Below, piece by piece: positions 22,160 to 33,837 of a stretch of 64,000 nt of DNA. How positions within the stretch are numbered: the first letter of the stretch is position 1; the number at the start of each line of letters is the position of its first letter. The notes below the pieces were generated by a model, which saw only the letters and a list, made by a program, of their open reading frames with translations, did not search any database and was not told the origin of the DNA. Both the position numbers and the translations under genes were made by a program. The stretch is from Lepus europaeus (taxonomy: Eukaryota > Chordata > Mammalia > Lagomorpha > Leporidae), in the NCBI RefSeq assembly GCF_033115175.1, contig NC_084834.1:78078462-78142461 (forward strand), read 5' to 3'.

Positions 22160-23167
22160 TTAATCCACACATCTACAAACAACTAATCTTTGACAAATGA
22201 CTTAAAATCACTCCCTATAGAAAAGACAATATCTTCAACAAATGGTGTTGGGAAAATTAGATCTCCTCATGCAGAAGTATGAAAGAAGACCTCTACATTA
22301 CACCTTATACAAAAATCAACTCAAAATGGATCAAGGATCTAAATATACAACCTGATACTATCAAATTACTAGAGGAAAACTTGGGAGAAACACTGCAAAA
22401 CATTAGGATTGCAAATACTTCTTGGAAAAGACCCCAAAGCATGGGCAATAAAGACAAAAATAAACAAATGGGATTACATAAAGCTAAAAAGCTGCTTCAC
22501 AGCAAAGGAAACATTCAACAAAGTAAAGAGGCATCTGACAGAATAGAAAAAAAAATTGCAAACTATGCATCTGACAGAACAGAAAAAATATCTGCAAACT
22601 ACATATCCAGGATATACAAAGAGCTCAAGAAATTCAACAACAAAACAAACAATCCAGTTAAGAAATATGAAAAGGACATGAATAGACATTTTTCAGAGGA
22701 TGAATACAAATGGCCAACAGACACATGAAAAGATGCTTGGGATCACTAGTCATCAGGGAAATGCAAATAAAGCCACCCCAGTTAGAATGGCGATCATCCA
22801 AAAAAAATAAATGGGGGAAAGATGTGGAGATAAATATACCCTAATTTACTGTTAGTGGGAAGTTAAATTAGTACAACCATTATGAAAGACTGTATGGAAC
22901 TTCCTCAAAAATCTGAAAACAGATCTACCATATGACCCAGCTATTGTACTCCTCATCATTTACCCAAAGGAAATGAAATCAGTGTATGAAAGATTTATCT
23001 ATACCCACATGTTTATAGCATCTCTATTCACAATAGCTAAGATGTGGAATCAACCCAGTTGTCCATTAACTGAGGACTGGATAAAGAGAATATGATACAC
23101 ACACACACGATGGAGTACTACTCACCCATAAAAAAGAATGAACTTCTGTTTCTGCAATAAAATGGAT
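22160..23167 (+). mobile_element. Older L1, ORF2 C-terminal part (left of nested L1)
   Basis: Reads LEENLGETLQNI, HFSEDEYKWPTDT and similar L1 ORF2 C-terminal blocks with many disruptions. It continues after the nested insertion at 26,174. It is more diverged than the nested copy, including duplicated segments around 22,530-22,610. Confidence 0.85.
23084..23167 (+). repeat. Left copy of long target-site duplication of nested L1
   Basis: Runs from AAGAGAATATGAT to AATAAAATGGAT. The partner is at 26076-26173. The two differ mainly in the length of the internal AC repeat. Confidence 0.8.
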
Positions 23168-26075
23168 CCAAATAAATCTACTAAGAGACTATTGGAACTC
23201 ACAGAAGAGTTTGGCAAAGTAGCAGGATATAAAATCAATGCACAAAATTCAACAGCCATTGTATACACAGGCAATGCCACGGCTGAAGAAGAACTGCTAA
23301 GAACAATCCCATTCACAATAGCTACAAAAACAATTAAATACCTTGGAATAAACTTAACCAAGGATGTTAAAGATCTCTACGATGAGAATTACAAAATCTT
23401 AAAGAAAGAAATAGAAGAGGATACAAAAAATGGAAAAATCTTCCATGCTCATGGATTAGAAGAATCAATATCATAAAAATGTCCATTCTCCCAAAAGCAA
23501 TTTATAGATTCAATGTGATACCAATCAAGGTACCAAAGACATTCTTCTCAGATCTAGAAAAAATGATGCTGAAATTCATATGGAGACGCAGGAGACCTCG
23601 AATAGCTAAAGCAATTGTGCACAAAAAAAAAACAAAGCCAGAAGCATCACAATACCAGATTTCAGGACATACTACAGGGCAGGTGTAATCAAAACAGCAT
23701 GGTACTGGTACAGAAACAGAGGGATAGACCAATGAAACAGAATAGAAACACCAGAAATCAAGCCAAACATCTACAGCCAACTTATATTTGATCCATGATC
23801 TAAAACCAATTTCTGGAGCAAGGACAGTCTATTCAATAAATGGTGCTGGGAAAACTGGATTTCCACTTGCAGAAGCATGAAGCAAGACCCCTACTTTACA
23901 CCTTACACAAAAATCCACTCAGCATGGATTAAAGACCTAAATCTATGACCTGACACCATCAAATTATTAGAGAACATTGGAGAAACCCTGCACAATATTG
24001 GCACCAGCAAAGACTTCCTGGAAAAGACCCTAGAGGCGCAGGCAGTCAAAGCCAAAATTAACTATTGAGATTGTATCAAATTGAGAAGTTTCTGTACTTC
24101 AAAAGAAACAGTCAGGAAAGTGAAGAGGCAACCGACAGAATGGGAAAAAATATTTGCAAACTATGCTACAGATAAAGGATTGATAACCAGAATCTACAAA
24201 GAGATCAAGAAACTCCACATCAAAACAAACAACCCACTTAAGAGATGGGCCAAGGACCTCAATAGACATTTTTCAAAAGAGGAAATCCAAATGGCCAACA
24301 GACACATGAAAAAATGTTCAAGATCACTAGCAATCAGGGAAATGCAAATCAAAACCACAATGAGGTTTCACCTCACCCCGCTGAGAATGGCTCACATTCA
24401 GAAATCTACCAACAACAGATGCTGATGAGGATGTGGGGGAAAAGGGACGCTAATCCACTGTTGGTGGGAATATAAACTGGTAAAGCCACTCTGGAAGTCA
24501 GTCTGGAGATTCCTCAGAAACCTGAATGTAACCCTACCATTCAACCCAGCCATCCCACTCCTTGGAATTTACCCAAAGAAAATTAAATTGGCAAACAAAA
24601 AAAGTGGTCTACACCTTAATGTTTATTGCAGCTCAATTCACAATAGCCAAGACCTGGAATTAACCTAAATGCCCATCAACAGTAGACTGGATAAAGAAAT
24701 GATGGGACATGTACTCTACAGAATACTATGCAGCAGTCAAAAACAATGAAACCCGGTCATTTGCAACAAAATGGAGAAATCTGGAAAACATTATGCTGAG
24801 TGAAATAAGCCAGTCCCAAAGGGACAAATATCATATGTTCTCCCTGATTGTTGACAACTAACCGAGCACCAAAAAGGAAACCTGTTGAAGTGAAATGAAC
24901 ATTATGAGAAACAGTGACTTGATCAGCCCTTGCCCTGACTGTTGATGAACAACTTAATACTTTATCCCTCCTGGTATTTTTTTGTTTGTTTGTTCTACTT
25001 AATACTATTGGTTGAATTCTGTAATTAATACACAGTTATTCTTAAGTGTTGAAACTTAACTGAAAAGTGATCCCTGTTAAATATAAGAGTGGGAATAAAA
25101 GAGAGAAGAGATGTACAATTTGGAACATGCTCAAGCTGACTTGCCCCAAACGGTAGAGTTAGAAACATACTAGGGGATTCCAATTCAATCCCATCAAGGT
25201 GGCATGTACCAATGCCATCTCACTAGTCCAAGGGAGCAGTTTCAGTTCACAATTGATCATAATAATAGGACTAAGAGTCAAAGGGATCACATAAACAAGA
25301 CTAGTGTCTGAAAATACTAACTGATAGAATAAAAAAAAAAAAAAAAGGGAGAGAATGATCCAACATGGGAAGCAGGATACATAGCAGACTCAGAATGGCA
25401 GAAGTCCTAAAAGCACTCTGGCCTCAGAATCAGTCCTTACAGCATGCAGATCCGGCTGAAAAGCCCATGAGAGTATTTCAGGCGTGGAAAGCCAAGACAC
25501 TCTGTCAAAAAAAAAAATCTAAATGAAAGATCTCCGCGAGTGAGATCCCAGTAGAAAATATAGGTCGTCAAAGAAGGAGGTACCTTTCTCTGAAGGGAGG
25601 AGAGAACTTCCACTTTGACCATGACCTTGTCTAAATAGATCAGAGTCAGTGAACTCAAAAGGCTTCCATAGCCTTGGCAACTCATGACAAGAGCCAAGAG
25701 TGATTACTGATGCCATAAACAAGAGTGTCAATCTGTTAAGTCAACAACAGGAGTCACTATGCACTTACTCCTCATGTAGGATCTCTGTCCTTAATGTGCT
25801 GTACATTGTGATTTAATGCTATAACTAGTACTCAAACAGTATTTTTCACTTTGTGTTTCTATGTGGGTACAAACTGTTGAAATATTTACTTAATATATAC
25901 TAAATTGATGTTCTGTATATAAAGAGAATTGAAAATGAACCTTGATGTGAATGGAAGGGGAGAGAGAGCGGGAAAGGGGAGGGTTGTGGGTGGGAGGGAA
26001 GTTATGGGAGGGGAAGCCATTGTAATCCATAAGCTGTACTTTGGAAATTTATATTCATTAAATAAAAGTTAAAAA
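23168..26075 (+). mobile_element. 5'-truncated rabbit-type L1 nested in an older L1
   Basis: Seen: it begins abruptly inside ORF2 (reads TKRLLELTEEFGKVAGYKIN, part of the reverse transcriptase). It continues through the ORF2 C-terminus with several disruptions to about 24,850. The typical 3' UTR follows, with a G-rich purine tract at 25,955-26,015, then AATAAA at 26,060 and a short A tail. The left and right flanks are copies of the same old-L1 sequence (23084-23167 and 26076-26173), so the insertion lies within that old L1. The element is about 2.9 kb of an expected 6-7 kb. Confidence 0.88.
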
Positions 26076-26173
26076 AAGAGAGAATATGATATTACACACA
26101 CAGACACACACACACAATGGAGTACTACTCACCCATTTAAAAAATGAACTTCTGTTTCTGTAATAAAATGGAT
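26076..26173 (+). repeat. Right copy of long target-site duplication of nested L1
   Basis: Same segment as 23084-23167 with a longer AC tract. It then continues directly into the old L1, showing where the original sequence was interrupted. Confidence 0.8.
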
Positions 26174-26560
26174 GCAACTGGAGACAATTATACTTAGTGA
26201 AATAAGCCCGTTTCAAAAAGACAAATATATGTCTTCTCCGATATGTGGTATTTAATATAGAATACAAAAAATGTATAAGAATGAAAAATGACATTTTTAT
26301 GATTTAATTATTGTTGATAGCCCTAGTCGGTATTCCTGAGAAATAATGGTCTTTCTACTTTTTACTTGCTGAACATTATTGTTAGTGATGCATTAAGCTT
26401 GTGATTATAAATTACTGCAAAAAATAATGGAAAAAAAAAGAAAGGAAGGAAGGAGGGGAATTGAGGGGGGAGGAAAGTATGGTTATTTTCTCAAAATTGT
26501 ATCTACAAAGTACATGAAATCTGTTCTTTTTATATCAATGAAAATTTAAAAATGGTCTTA
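26174..26560 (+). mobile_element. Older L1, 3' end (right of nested L1)
   Basis: Resumes at GCAACTGGAGACAATTATAC and runs through an old-type 3' UTR that matches the one at 29,990-30,240. It ends in a purine-rich run (26,410-26,475) and an AT-rich end. Confidence 0.8.
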
Positions 26561-26689
26561 CTCCTCAGTTTTTTCTTTGGATGCCTCTCCCTTTACCCTT
26601 CATTAAGTGAATCCCCAGAGGGCTTAACTATAAAAATCTTCTTTTATGTCATCATGTGGTAATAGCTGTATTCTTCTCTCACAAGAGCA

Positions 26690-26852
26690 CCAGTTTTGTA
26701 CCTAAAGGTCACACAGATGACTGTGTGGTACCAGGAGCACTGGTGTCTCATTTCCTAGAGATTGTAGGACATCAAGCAAATGAAATTGTAGACAACACTG
26801 GAGAAGGAGTCAGCGTGGTGAAACCAAGTATGCAGATGTCAAGTCACAAGTT
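26690..26852 (+). pseudogene. Decayed ADH exon 3 (second alcohol dehydrogenase pseudogene)
   Basis: Seen: the frame reads HTDDCVVPGALVSHF, then IVGH, then GEGVSVVKP. This matches ADH exon 3 (HTDDHVVSG, VILGHE, GIVES-GEGVT-VKPG), which carries catalytic-zinc ligands. The zinc-ligand Cys before HTDD is replaced (the residues there are PKG). The GHE motif reads GHQ, so the catalytic site is destroyed. A pyrimidine-rich tract ending in CACAAG precedes it, as at a 3' splice site. The sequence reads on to a GTAAGC near 26,857, a splice-donor-like site slightly past the expected exon end. It lies about 17 kb downstream of exons 5 and 6 on the same strand, so it cannot be the exon 3 of that copy in normal order. 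No exon 4 was found before the L1 at 28.3 kb. Confidence 0.8.
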
Positions 26853-27063
26853 TGAAGTAAGCAGGCTTTGATTGGCCTGTCAAAAGAACTAGCACCCACT
26901 AGGAATTCTCAGAGAGAGCCTTATCACAATTTAGGGAGACAAAGGAAATGTGGAGAATAGATTATACTGAGTGATATCTAATCTAATTTGGCAAAATCTC
27001 AACCTTTAGCAAGCAGATCTCATGGTGCTTATAAATCTTAGAACCTTTTAAGAAATGTTTGCA

Positions 27064-27110
27064 TATAGGCTGTATTGTGATACAGCAGGTTGAGCCACCC
27101 TTGGATTGTA
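27064..27110 (+). mobile_element. C-repeat SINE 5' stub
   Basis: AGGCTGTATTGTGATACAGCAGGTTGAGCC resembles the first 40 bp of a C-repeat only. Confidence 0.45.
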
Positions 27111-27167
27111 GCAAGCATCATAAGAAATATGGGTGAACTGAATCCATATTAACATAGACTTTTTTTT

Positions 27168-27430
27168 TTTTAAAGAAATGTCATTTGAAATCCAGATTGA
27201 GAGAGAATGAGCGAGAGCAAGCAAGAGAGAAAGAGATCTTCCATCTGCTAATTGACTCCACAGTTGTCTGAAATGCCTGGGGCTCGGCCAGGCTGAAGTC
27301 AGGAGCCAGGAAATCATGAATCTCCTACATGGTGGCCAAAGTAATTTAACCATCATCTGCTGCCTTCCAGGCTGCACATAAGCAGGAAGCTAGACTAAGG
27401 CAGAGGCAAGACTCTATCCCAGGCATTCCT
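27168..27430 (-). mobile_element. C-repeat SINE, decayed
   Basis: Body recognisable from GATCTTCCATCTGCTAATTG to AGACTCTATCCCAGGC; left end is T-rich. Confidence 0.75.
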
Positions 27431-27690
27431 TTATGGAGAAACAGATCTTCCATCTACTCACCCCCCATATGGCTGCAGTGGCCAACACTTAGCCAGCTGA
27501 AGTCAGGAGCCTGGAACTCCATCCAGATCTACCACATGAGTTACAGAGGCCCAACTACTTGGACCATGTTCTGCTGTTTGCCCAGGCACATTGACAGAGG
27601 GCTGGATCAGAAGCAGAGCAGTCAAGGCTGAAACTGGCACTCTGATGTAGGATGCTGATGTTGTGACCTGCGTAGCAACTGTTCCAAGGT
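27431..27690 (-). mobile_element. C-repeat SINE, decayed, next to the previous copy
   Basis: Starts without a clear tail (AGAAACAGATCTTCC) and ends TGACCTGCGTAGCAACTG. Two same-strand copies abut here. Confidence 0.7.
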
Positions 27691-28349
27691 AAAGGAGGGT
27701 GTAGTGCATAATGAATAAAGACAAAGACATTTTAATATCTAATTCCCATTTCTTATAACAGGAAGGGTTAGGAAAGGGAGGAAGCTTCAGGGTGGAGGGT
27801 ACAGATGAAGGAAACAGAGACTGGGGCCATGATTCACTTAGAGAGGATGAGAGGCACAGTAACAGGAGGATCTAGAGACTGTCGCTGTATAAATAGGCAA
27901 CTAAAACCTAGCGAGAAGTGTGCAGTGGTGCAGTTCTTAATAGTTATAAAGGCCTAATGTTCACTGTGGTCAGAGGCTTACTAGAGATTCCAATAAGGCT
28001 GAATGAGTTCCCAGAGGGCAGAGCTAGGATCTTACATATTTGCACCTAAATCTAGAACCTGAAATTTAACCATCAACAAAAAATTCTATCTCAGTTCTAG
28101 ACAATTAAACAAGACAATAAACTGGGAGAAAATATAAGAAATATCCAGTTGAGTTTCTGGCATAAGATATTGACCATCAGAGATCCCAGTGTTAAAGTTT
28201 ATCAAATTGAAGAATAAATGACTTAATGATACTTGAGTGAAAGTATTGACTTCCAAACATCAAAATTCAGGAAATAAATTGAGGGATTAGAATTCCATTA
28301 CTGAAATTATAACTCATAGAAAGTGGGTACAAAAACTACGAAACTCAGC

Positions 28350-30245
28350 TTCCAGGATCCCAGGTGGCTGAATAGGGAAAAAGATAAACTGTTCTGACCA
28401 CAGGAAGATACCAGAACAGAGGAGAAACCTCATTTCCAGGGACAGTTGAAGAGAAGTCGTCAGTGGAAAGTCTACAGAAAGAAGAGAGACTGTCTGGAGC
28501 AGTGAAGACTGTACAATTGTGCAGCAGCTAGCAGCAAACCACTAGGAATCCACAGCTGGTGGAGACGCCCTCTTCTCAGACTGAGGTCAGAGGAATCTGC
28601 AGCAGTCAGCATGCCACTCATGATCTTAACTGAGGGAGAATCTAGTGGTACCCACTGCCTTTGAGTCCAGCCTGAAGAGCTGGCAGGAGGCAGGGTGCTC
28701 ACCTAACCCCATAAAAGGAGGTAACATCAATTTCCTCCCCTCCCCTACCAAGACACCCAGCAATCGGGGGAGTAAGGACCATCTTCCAAGAATGAAGAGA
28801 GTGAAGGTTGCCGTGGCCCACACACAACTGGTGGATTCTACCTGAAGGAGAAATCCATGGTCCTCGCTGACTTTGAGTCCAGCCTAGAGAGGTGGAGGGG
28901 GCAGGGTGTCTTCTTTCTTCTGTGCAGGGAGAACACTTTGCTTTCTTCCCCTCACCCAACCAACCTTTGTCAGGCACGTGGCTGAATCTGGGAATGGGGT
29001 GGCTCTCCATGGATGGAGAGGATCACAGGGCAGGGAGTGGATCCTCTACACTCTGTGACTGTGGGAATCCTGTGATTTTAATAGGGCAGGAGACTGAAAG
29101 GCTGTGTGTGTGTCACTGGGTCTTTGTGCAATCTCTGGGTCTGACTCCACAAGCTCATAGCCACCTGAGTGCTGGGGTGGGTCACTGTGTAGGACTCCAT
29201 GACCACGCTTGGAGCATATAGATCCTTTGTGTGGTTCCTGTGCCTGAGTGGGTGGGGTGCTCAGGCACTGGGGGTTCACCCTGGACAGTTAGCTTACCTT
29301 GCAGAGGGGCTAGTGTTGTGAACATGCCAGCCAATGTGATCATACCCTCTTTCTTGCTGCCACACCAAACTTGGATGTCTCTGGATTCTTGCTCCACCCC
29401 TGAGCTCTGCTCAAAGCTGTCTAGCCCCATCCAGCACACACCTCTGGATATCTGCTGAAAGAGAAGGCATTCCACTAAGCCAAAGAGGTACACTTCAGGG
29501 AACAAAGCCTTCAGAGGAGATATGAACAGGTATTTACCCGTATGTGCAAAAACAAAAGTAGAAATGCATGAAACATAAACAAGGAAGACAATATGATACC
29601 CCAAAAGGAGCACAACAATATTTCTATATTAGTTTGTGAAGATGAGAAGATTGATGAAATGCCTGAAAAGGAATTTAAAAGAATGATTGTAAGGTTACTC
29701 AAAACACAGATAAGCAAATACATAAGTTGAAAAAAAAATCTGTACATGACACGGACAAGAAATTCTGTCAGGAGATTGAGATAGTAAAGAAAAATGAAAC
29801 CGCAATGTTAGAAATGAAAAATTCAGTATGCAAAATGAAAAAATACAGTGGAAAGCCTTAACAACAGACTTGGTGAGGTTAAAAAAAAAGAATATCCATC
29901 AATTGATGGGTGGATAAAGAAAATGATATAAAAAATGGAATAATACTCAGCCATAAAAAGAATGAAATCCTGTCTTTTGAACAAAATGGATGCAACTGGA
30001 GGCCATTATGCTCAGTGGAATAAGCCAGTCCACAAACCACAAAAATCACGTTTTCCCTAATATGTGGCAGCTAACATAGAATTCATAAAAGTGTAAGATT
30101 GAAACTGACATTTCATGATTTGACTGCTATTTATAGCCTTTTTGTAGACTCCTGGGGAACTGTAGTCTTTCTACGTATTGAACATTACAGTTAGTAGTGT
30201 ATTAAGCCTGTGATTATAAAGTAAATTGAAAGTAAAAAAATTGTA
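28350..30245 (+). mobile_element. Old L1 with 5' UTR and partial ORF1 joined to the 3' end (internal deletion)
   Basis: Starts with an L1-like 5' end (CCAGGTGGCTGAATAGGG) and holds a GC-richer 5' UTR of about 1.15 kb. Next is the N-terminal coiled-coil part of ORF1 (29,520-29,885) with stops. At 29,888 it jumps to the very end of ORF2 (AATATCCATCAATTGATGGG) and an old-type 3' UTR ending near 30,240. About 4-5 kb of ORF1/ORF2 are missing. Within the 5' UTR a unit repeats at 28,624 and 28,841. Confidence 0.75.
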
Positions 30246-30292
30246 AGCATTCTTTTCTATAGTTGGATATAGATTTTAAAAATTACTTGTTG

Positions 30293-30572
30293 GGGCTGGC
30301 TGTGGCATAGTAGGCTAAGGCTTCACTTGTGGTGCGGGCATCCCATCTTTCTGCCTATGGCCTGGGAAAGCAATGGAAGATGACAGTGCTTGGACCTTTG
30401 CACCTGCATGGGAGATCAAAAGAAGCGCCTGGTTATTGGCTTCCCATAGGCTAAACTCTGGCTGTTGCAGCCATTTGGGGAGGGAACCAGCAAATGGAAG
30501 ACCTCTCTCTCTGCCTCTCCCTCTCCCTGTCTGTAACTCTACTTCTCAAATAAATAAAATTCTTTTAAAAAA
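30293..30572 (+). mobile_element. C-repeat SINE with internal deletion
   Basis: GGGGCTGGCTGTGGCATAG to CAAATAAATAAAATTC. About 50 bp are missing after CATCCCATC. TSD-like AATTACTTGTT and AATTAGTTGTT. Confidence 0.88.
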
Positions 30573-31449
30573 TTAGTTGTTATAAATTAACTTGAATTAG
30601 TTGTGAAATCAGTTCATTGCATGGTATGTATTACTTGATTAGGTTAGGAAAGAACTTGGGAAATTTGAGTGAAGGGTACGCTTTTTTTTTTTTTTAACTT
30701 TTATTTAATGAATATAAATTTCCAGTGTACAGCTTATGGATTACAATGGCTTCCCCCCCCCCCATAACTTCCCTCCCACCCGCAACCCTCCCCTCTCCCG
30801 CTCCCTCTCCCCTTCCATTTGCATCAAGATTCATTTTCAATTCTCTTTATATACAGAAGATCAATTTAGTATAAAGATTTCAACAGTTTGCACCCACATA
30901 GAAACACAAAGTGAAACATACTGTTTGAGTACTAGTTACAGCATTAAATCACAATGTACAGCATATTAAGGACAGAGATCCCACCTGAGGAGCAAGTGCA
31001 CAGTGGCTCTTGTTGTTGACCCAACAAATTGACACTCTAGTTTATGGCGCCAGTAACCATCCTAGGCTGTCGTCATGATTTGCCAAGGCTATGGAAGCCT
31101 TCCAAGTTTGCCGACTCTGATCATATTTAGACAAGGTCATAAAAGACAGAGTGAGGATAGTAACCAATGATCCTAAGAGTGGCATTTACCAGGTTTGAAC
31201 AATTATACAGCATTAAGTGGGGAAGAGGACCATCAGTACACACATGTTGGGAGTAGAGCCATTGGTGGTAGAGTAGAGGTTATGATTACAAAGGAATGAG
31301 GCCCAAGTGCACTAGACAGGGCCTAGAACAAAGGACAGAGTCATTATTAGAGGAGCTAAGAAAGGTGCTGTCTAAGCTACAATTAAGTTTTCTGATTGAG
31401 AGGCAAATAGAACCTGATAGAAGGGGCTTGATAATAATCTGTTGGGCTT

Positions 31450-32040
31450 TAGGCCTTGTAAGTTCAGAGGCCCAGACCTATCTATCTCTTCACATGGGGT
31501 ATATCCTAAGGGAGGTGTGAACCTCCTAGGGGAAGGCACTCTGTTGACTTTCATTACTTGGCTGGCCTGGGAGGAGAGCTGGCCAGGTAAAGGCAGGGGG
31601 CATCTCTAACAAGAAATTTACAGTTCTGCCTGTGATGTTGCTGACCCTACTTGACCATGCCCTCAGCTGCAGTGGTCACTTTGGAAGTTGGGCTGAGTGA
31701 AGGGCTTTTCAGCTTAGAGCCAATAAGATCTGTGGCTCTGACCTGGGCATCCTTCAACTCCAGGGCAGGTCCATTTCCAGTGATCCAACTCTTGGCAGAG
31801 CTGCCAGGGCTCTTCACAAGCTGACTTCTGCTGAAGCCCAGGCTTACCACATTGAAAGCCACTGCAGTGGACTGGCCTGTTGGGTCTCCTTGAGGGCAGA
31901 TCACTGTACAGATCAGCCATTAATAGGCCTGCCACCCATTGCTTCTGATGCCTAGCTTTCTTTTCCTCCTGGTTTGTGTTAAAGCAGACCAGAGGATGCA
32001 AGTCAAGGGAGTGCCCATTTCCCATCTCTAATCTTCAGTG
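31450..32040 (-). pseudogene. Degraded endogenous retrovirus gag nucleocapsid/protease segment inside the L1 chimera
   Basis: Seen in the minus frame 32025-31714 (103 codons): a basic stretch (KKARHQKQW), then a proline/arginine-rich run, then two zinc-knuckle-like motifs. The second keeps C77-x4-H82-x4-C87, but its first cysteine is Trp74. The first has C59 and C70 with Leu64 where histidine is expected. Just downstream, in other frames at about 31,600-31,640, a stretch resembles the beginning of a retroviral aspartic protease up to the point where the catalytic DTG should be; that triplet is not present. The order NC then protease fits a class I (gammaretrovirus-like) gag-pro junction. Several frameshifts and stops make it non-functional. 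It lies entirely inside the L1 TSDs. Confidence 0.68.
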
Positions 32041-33837
32041 GCCTGAACTACAAGTCTATAGTCACAGGCATGTTCTGTAGTAGTTTTTCTAAGGTAGACA
32101 ATGCCCATGAGGAAAATTATATTCTCACTTTAAAACTTTCTTTCCCTTTGGTCTGAAAGGGAGGTTTTTTCTACTTACTGTATACTTCGCTGATGGCGAA
32201 GTGAATCTAGCTATGAGATTATTATTTGAGTTCTTATTTTGGCTATGCTATTGCAGAAAAATGTTAGTCATCTCTTTTATAAGGTCTAAAGATTAAATTG
32301 TGCATCCTACAGATTCCTTCATAATAGAATTAGTTTCCTACCTTGAAGAGAATAGAGAAATGAAAGAACAAGTTGGGCTTAGAATAGAGAAATGAGGGAG
32401 CAAGTCCTAGATCGCTTGCTGACAATAGCAATATCACATGAATACTTAGCAAACAGTTTCAACCATTAGATAACAACTTAAGAAAACATTTACCAGAAGG
32501 TCCAATGCCTTCTATAAATTTTAAGAATCATGTATTTGAAAACACCTCTTAAATATCTAACATGGTGTAGTTTGTTTAGCCAGTAAACTTAAGCACAACC
32601 ATCTAAAATGTTTTGTTTCTTTCTACCAACAAGTCTAAAACATATGATACACAGATTCAAGTCCCACAAATTAAAATGTATCTTTGATTGATTTTAGCAG
32701 CTTCAATTTATGGACAATCTTATCTATAAGCAATTTAAAATAAAACTCTTAATAAAATTTCCCCATGTGGACATACAATATGTACACACATATAATATAG
32801 CATAATAGACCAATATAGCAATTTTAATAATAGCTTTTAAAATCTTTAACTCTTTTTGTAGATTGCCAATTGATTTGAATTGCTTTTTGTTTTTAGTAAC
32901 CTCAGTTAACCATACTTTCTCTCAGTTGGTACTGTTAATACATTATTGGCTTCATCTGTTTACAGAGCCATCCCAAAGTACTGAATACAATAGAAGTGGC
33001 TGGAAAAAGTCCATAGGAACCTATAGGAGGACAGCTAAACACAGAACCAACAACGCTTTAGTTTTATGAGCAGCACATCATATATAACTGTGGATGACAA
33101 AAGACTTTAAGTTGCCATGTTTAAAATTATAAACTCATCAACCAACAAGAGGCACTTGCTTACTTCACAGTATTTTTGAAAGCACCTGTAGGATTTTACA
33201 AGTATTTAACCCTTTAAGCCTCTGGGGCTTTCTCATTAAGATAACTATCATGTCTAGTAACACAAGATCATTAGACTTTTTAATTCTCAAACATTTGTAT
33301 TAATAGCATTTTCCATTATAAAACTTAAAGTCTGGTACCACATCACATCTTGACAGTACTTCTAATATACTCCAAATAGACTGATTAGTTGGTTTCTCTA
33401 TAAGATGAGAGACATAGGTGCTTCGATTTTTTCAGTTGGGCCCAAACTGGAAAAACCAAAGTCCAGGATTTACTGGAAATTTTAGAGGCCAGATTGTTTG
33501 AAACTTTGATTTTTTGAATGCCTGTCAAGAATGCAAAGAAGGCTCAAAATCCAAAATATCTGGTTGAAATAAGATTCCTTAAAATCATGACATAACATAG
33601 ACCAAATTTGATCATTGTTACAAGGTGATTATTCAAATCTTTGAAAAAAGCACATATTTAAATAACCCATAGCTCTTAATAAAAATTCAGCTGTTTTTGA
33701 ACAATTAGAATTTAACAGACATCAAGAGAACATAATAGATTACTTTAACACATTGCTTTAACAGAGCATCAGAGTTTAATTCTATGTCAAAGAGAAATTG
33801 AGCTTCCAGTGATCTTTTGCTGTGAGGTTTCCTTCCT
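32041..33837 (-). other. AT-rich insert between L1 ORF1 and the retroviral remnant
   Basis: About 1.8 kb with no ORF above about 75 codons on the minus strand and no recognisable ORF2 (no endonuclease or reverse transcriptase motifs). It starts directly after the ORF1 stop. It may be the upstream part of the same retroviral remnant (leader or gag) or other captured sequence. I could not identify it. Confidence 0.5.

Noticed and set aside
28470-29620. Cluster of 65-143-codon ORFs on both strands
   Set aside because: Chance ORFs in the GC-richer L1 5' UTR; no family resemblance.
29860-29895. Splice-junction origin for the deleted L1
   Set aside because: The donor-like GGTGAGG is still present at the join, so it was not removed by splicing at that point.
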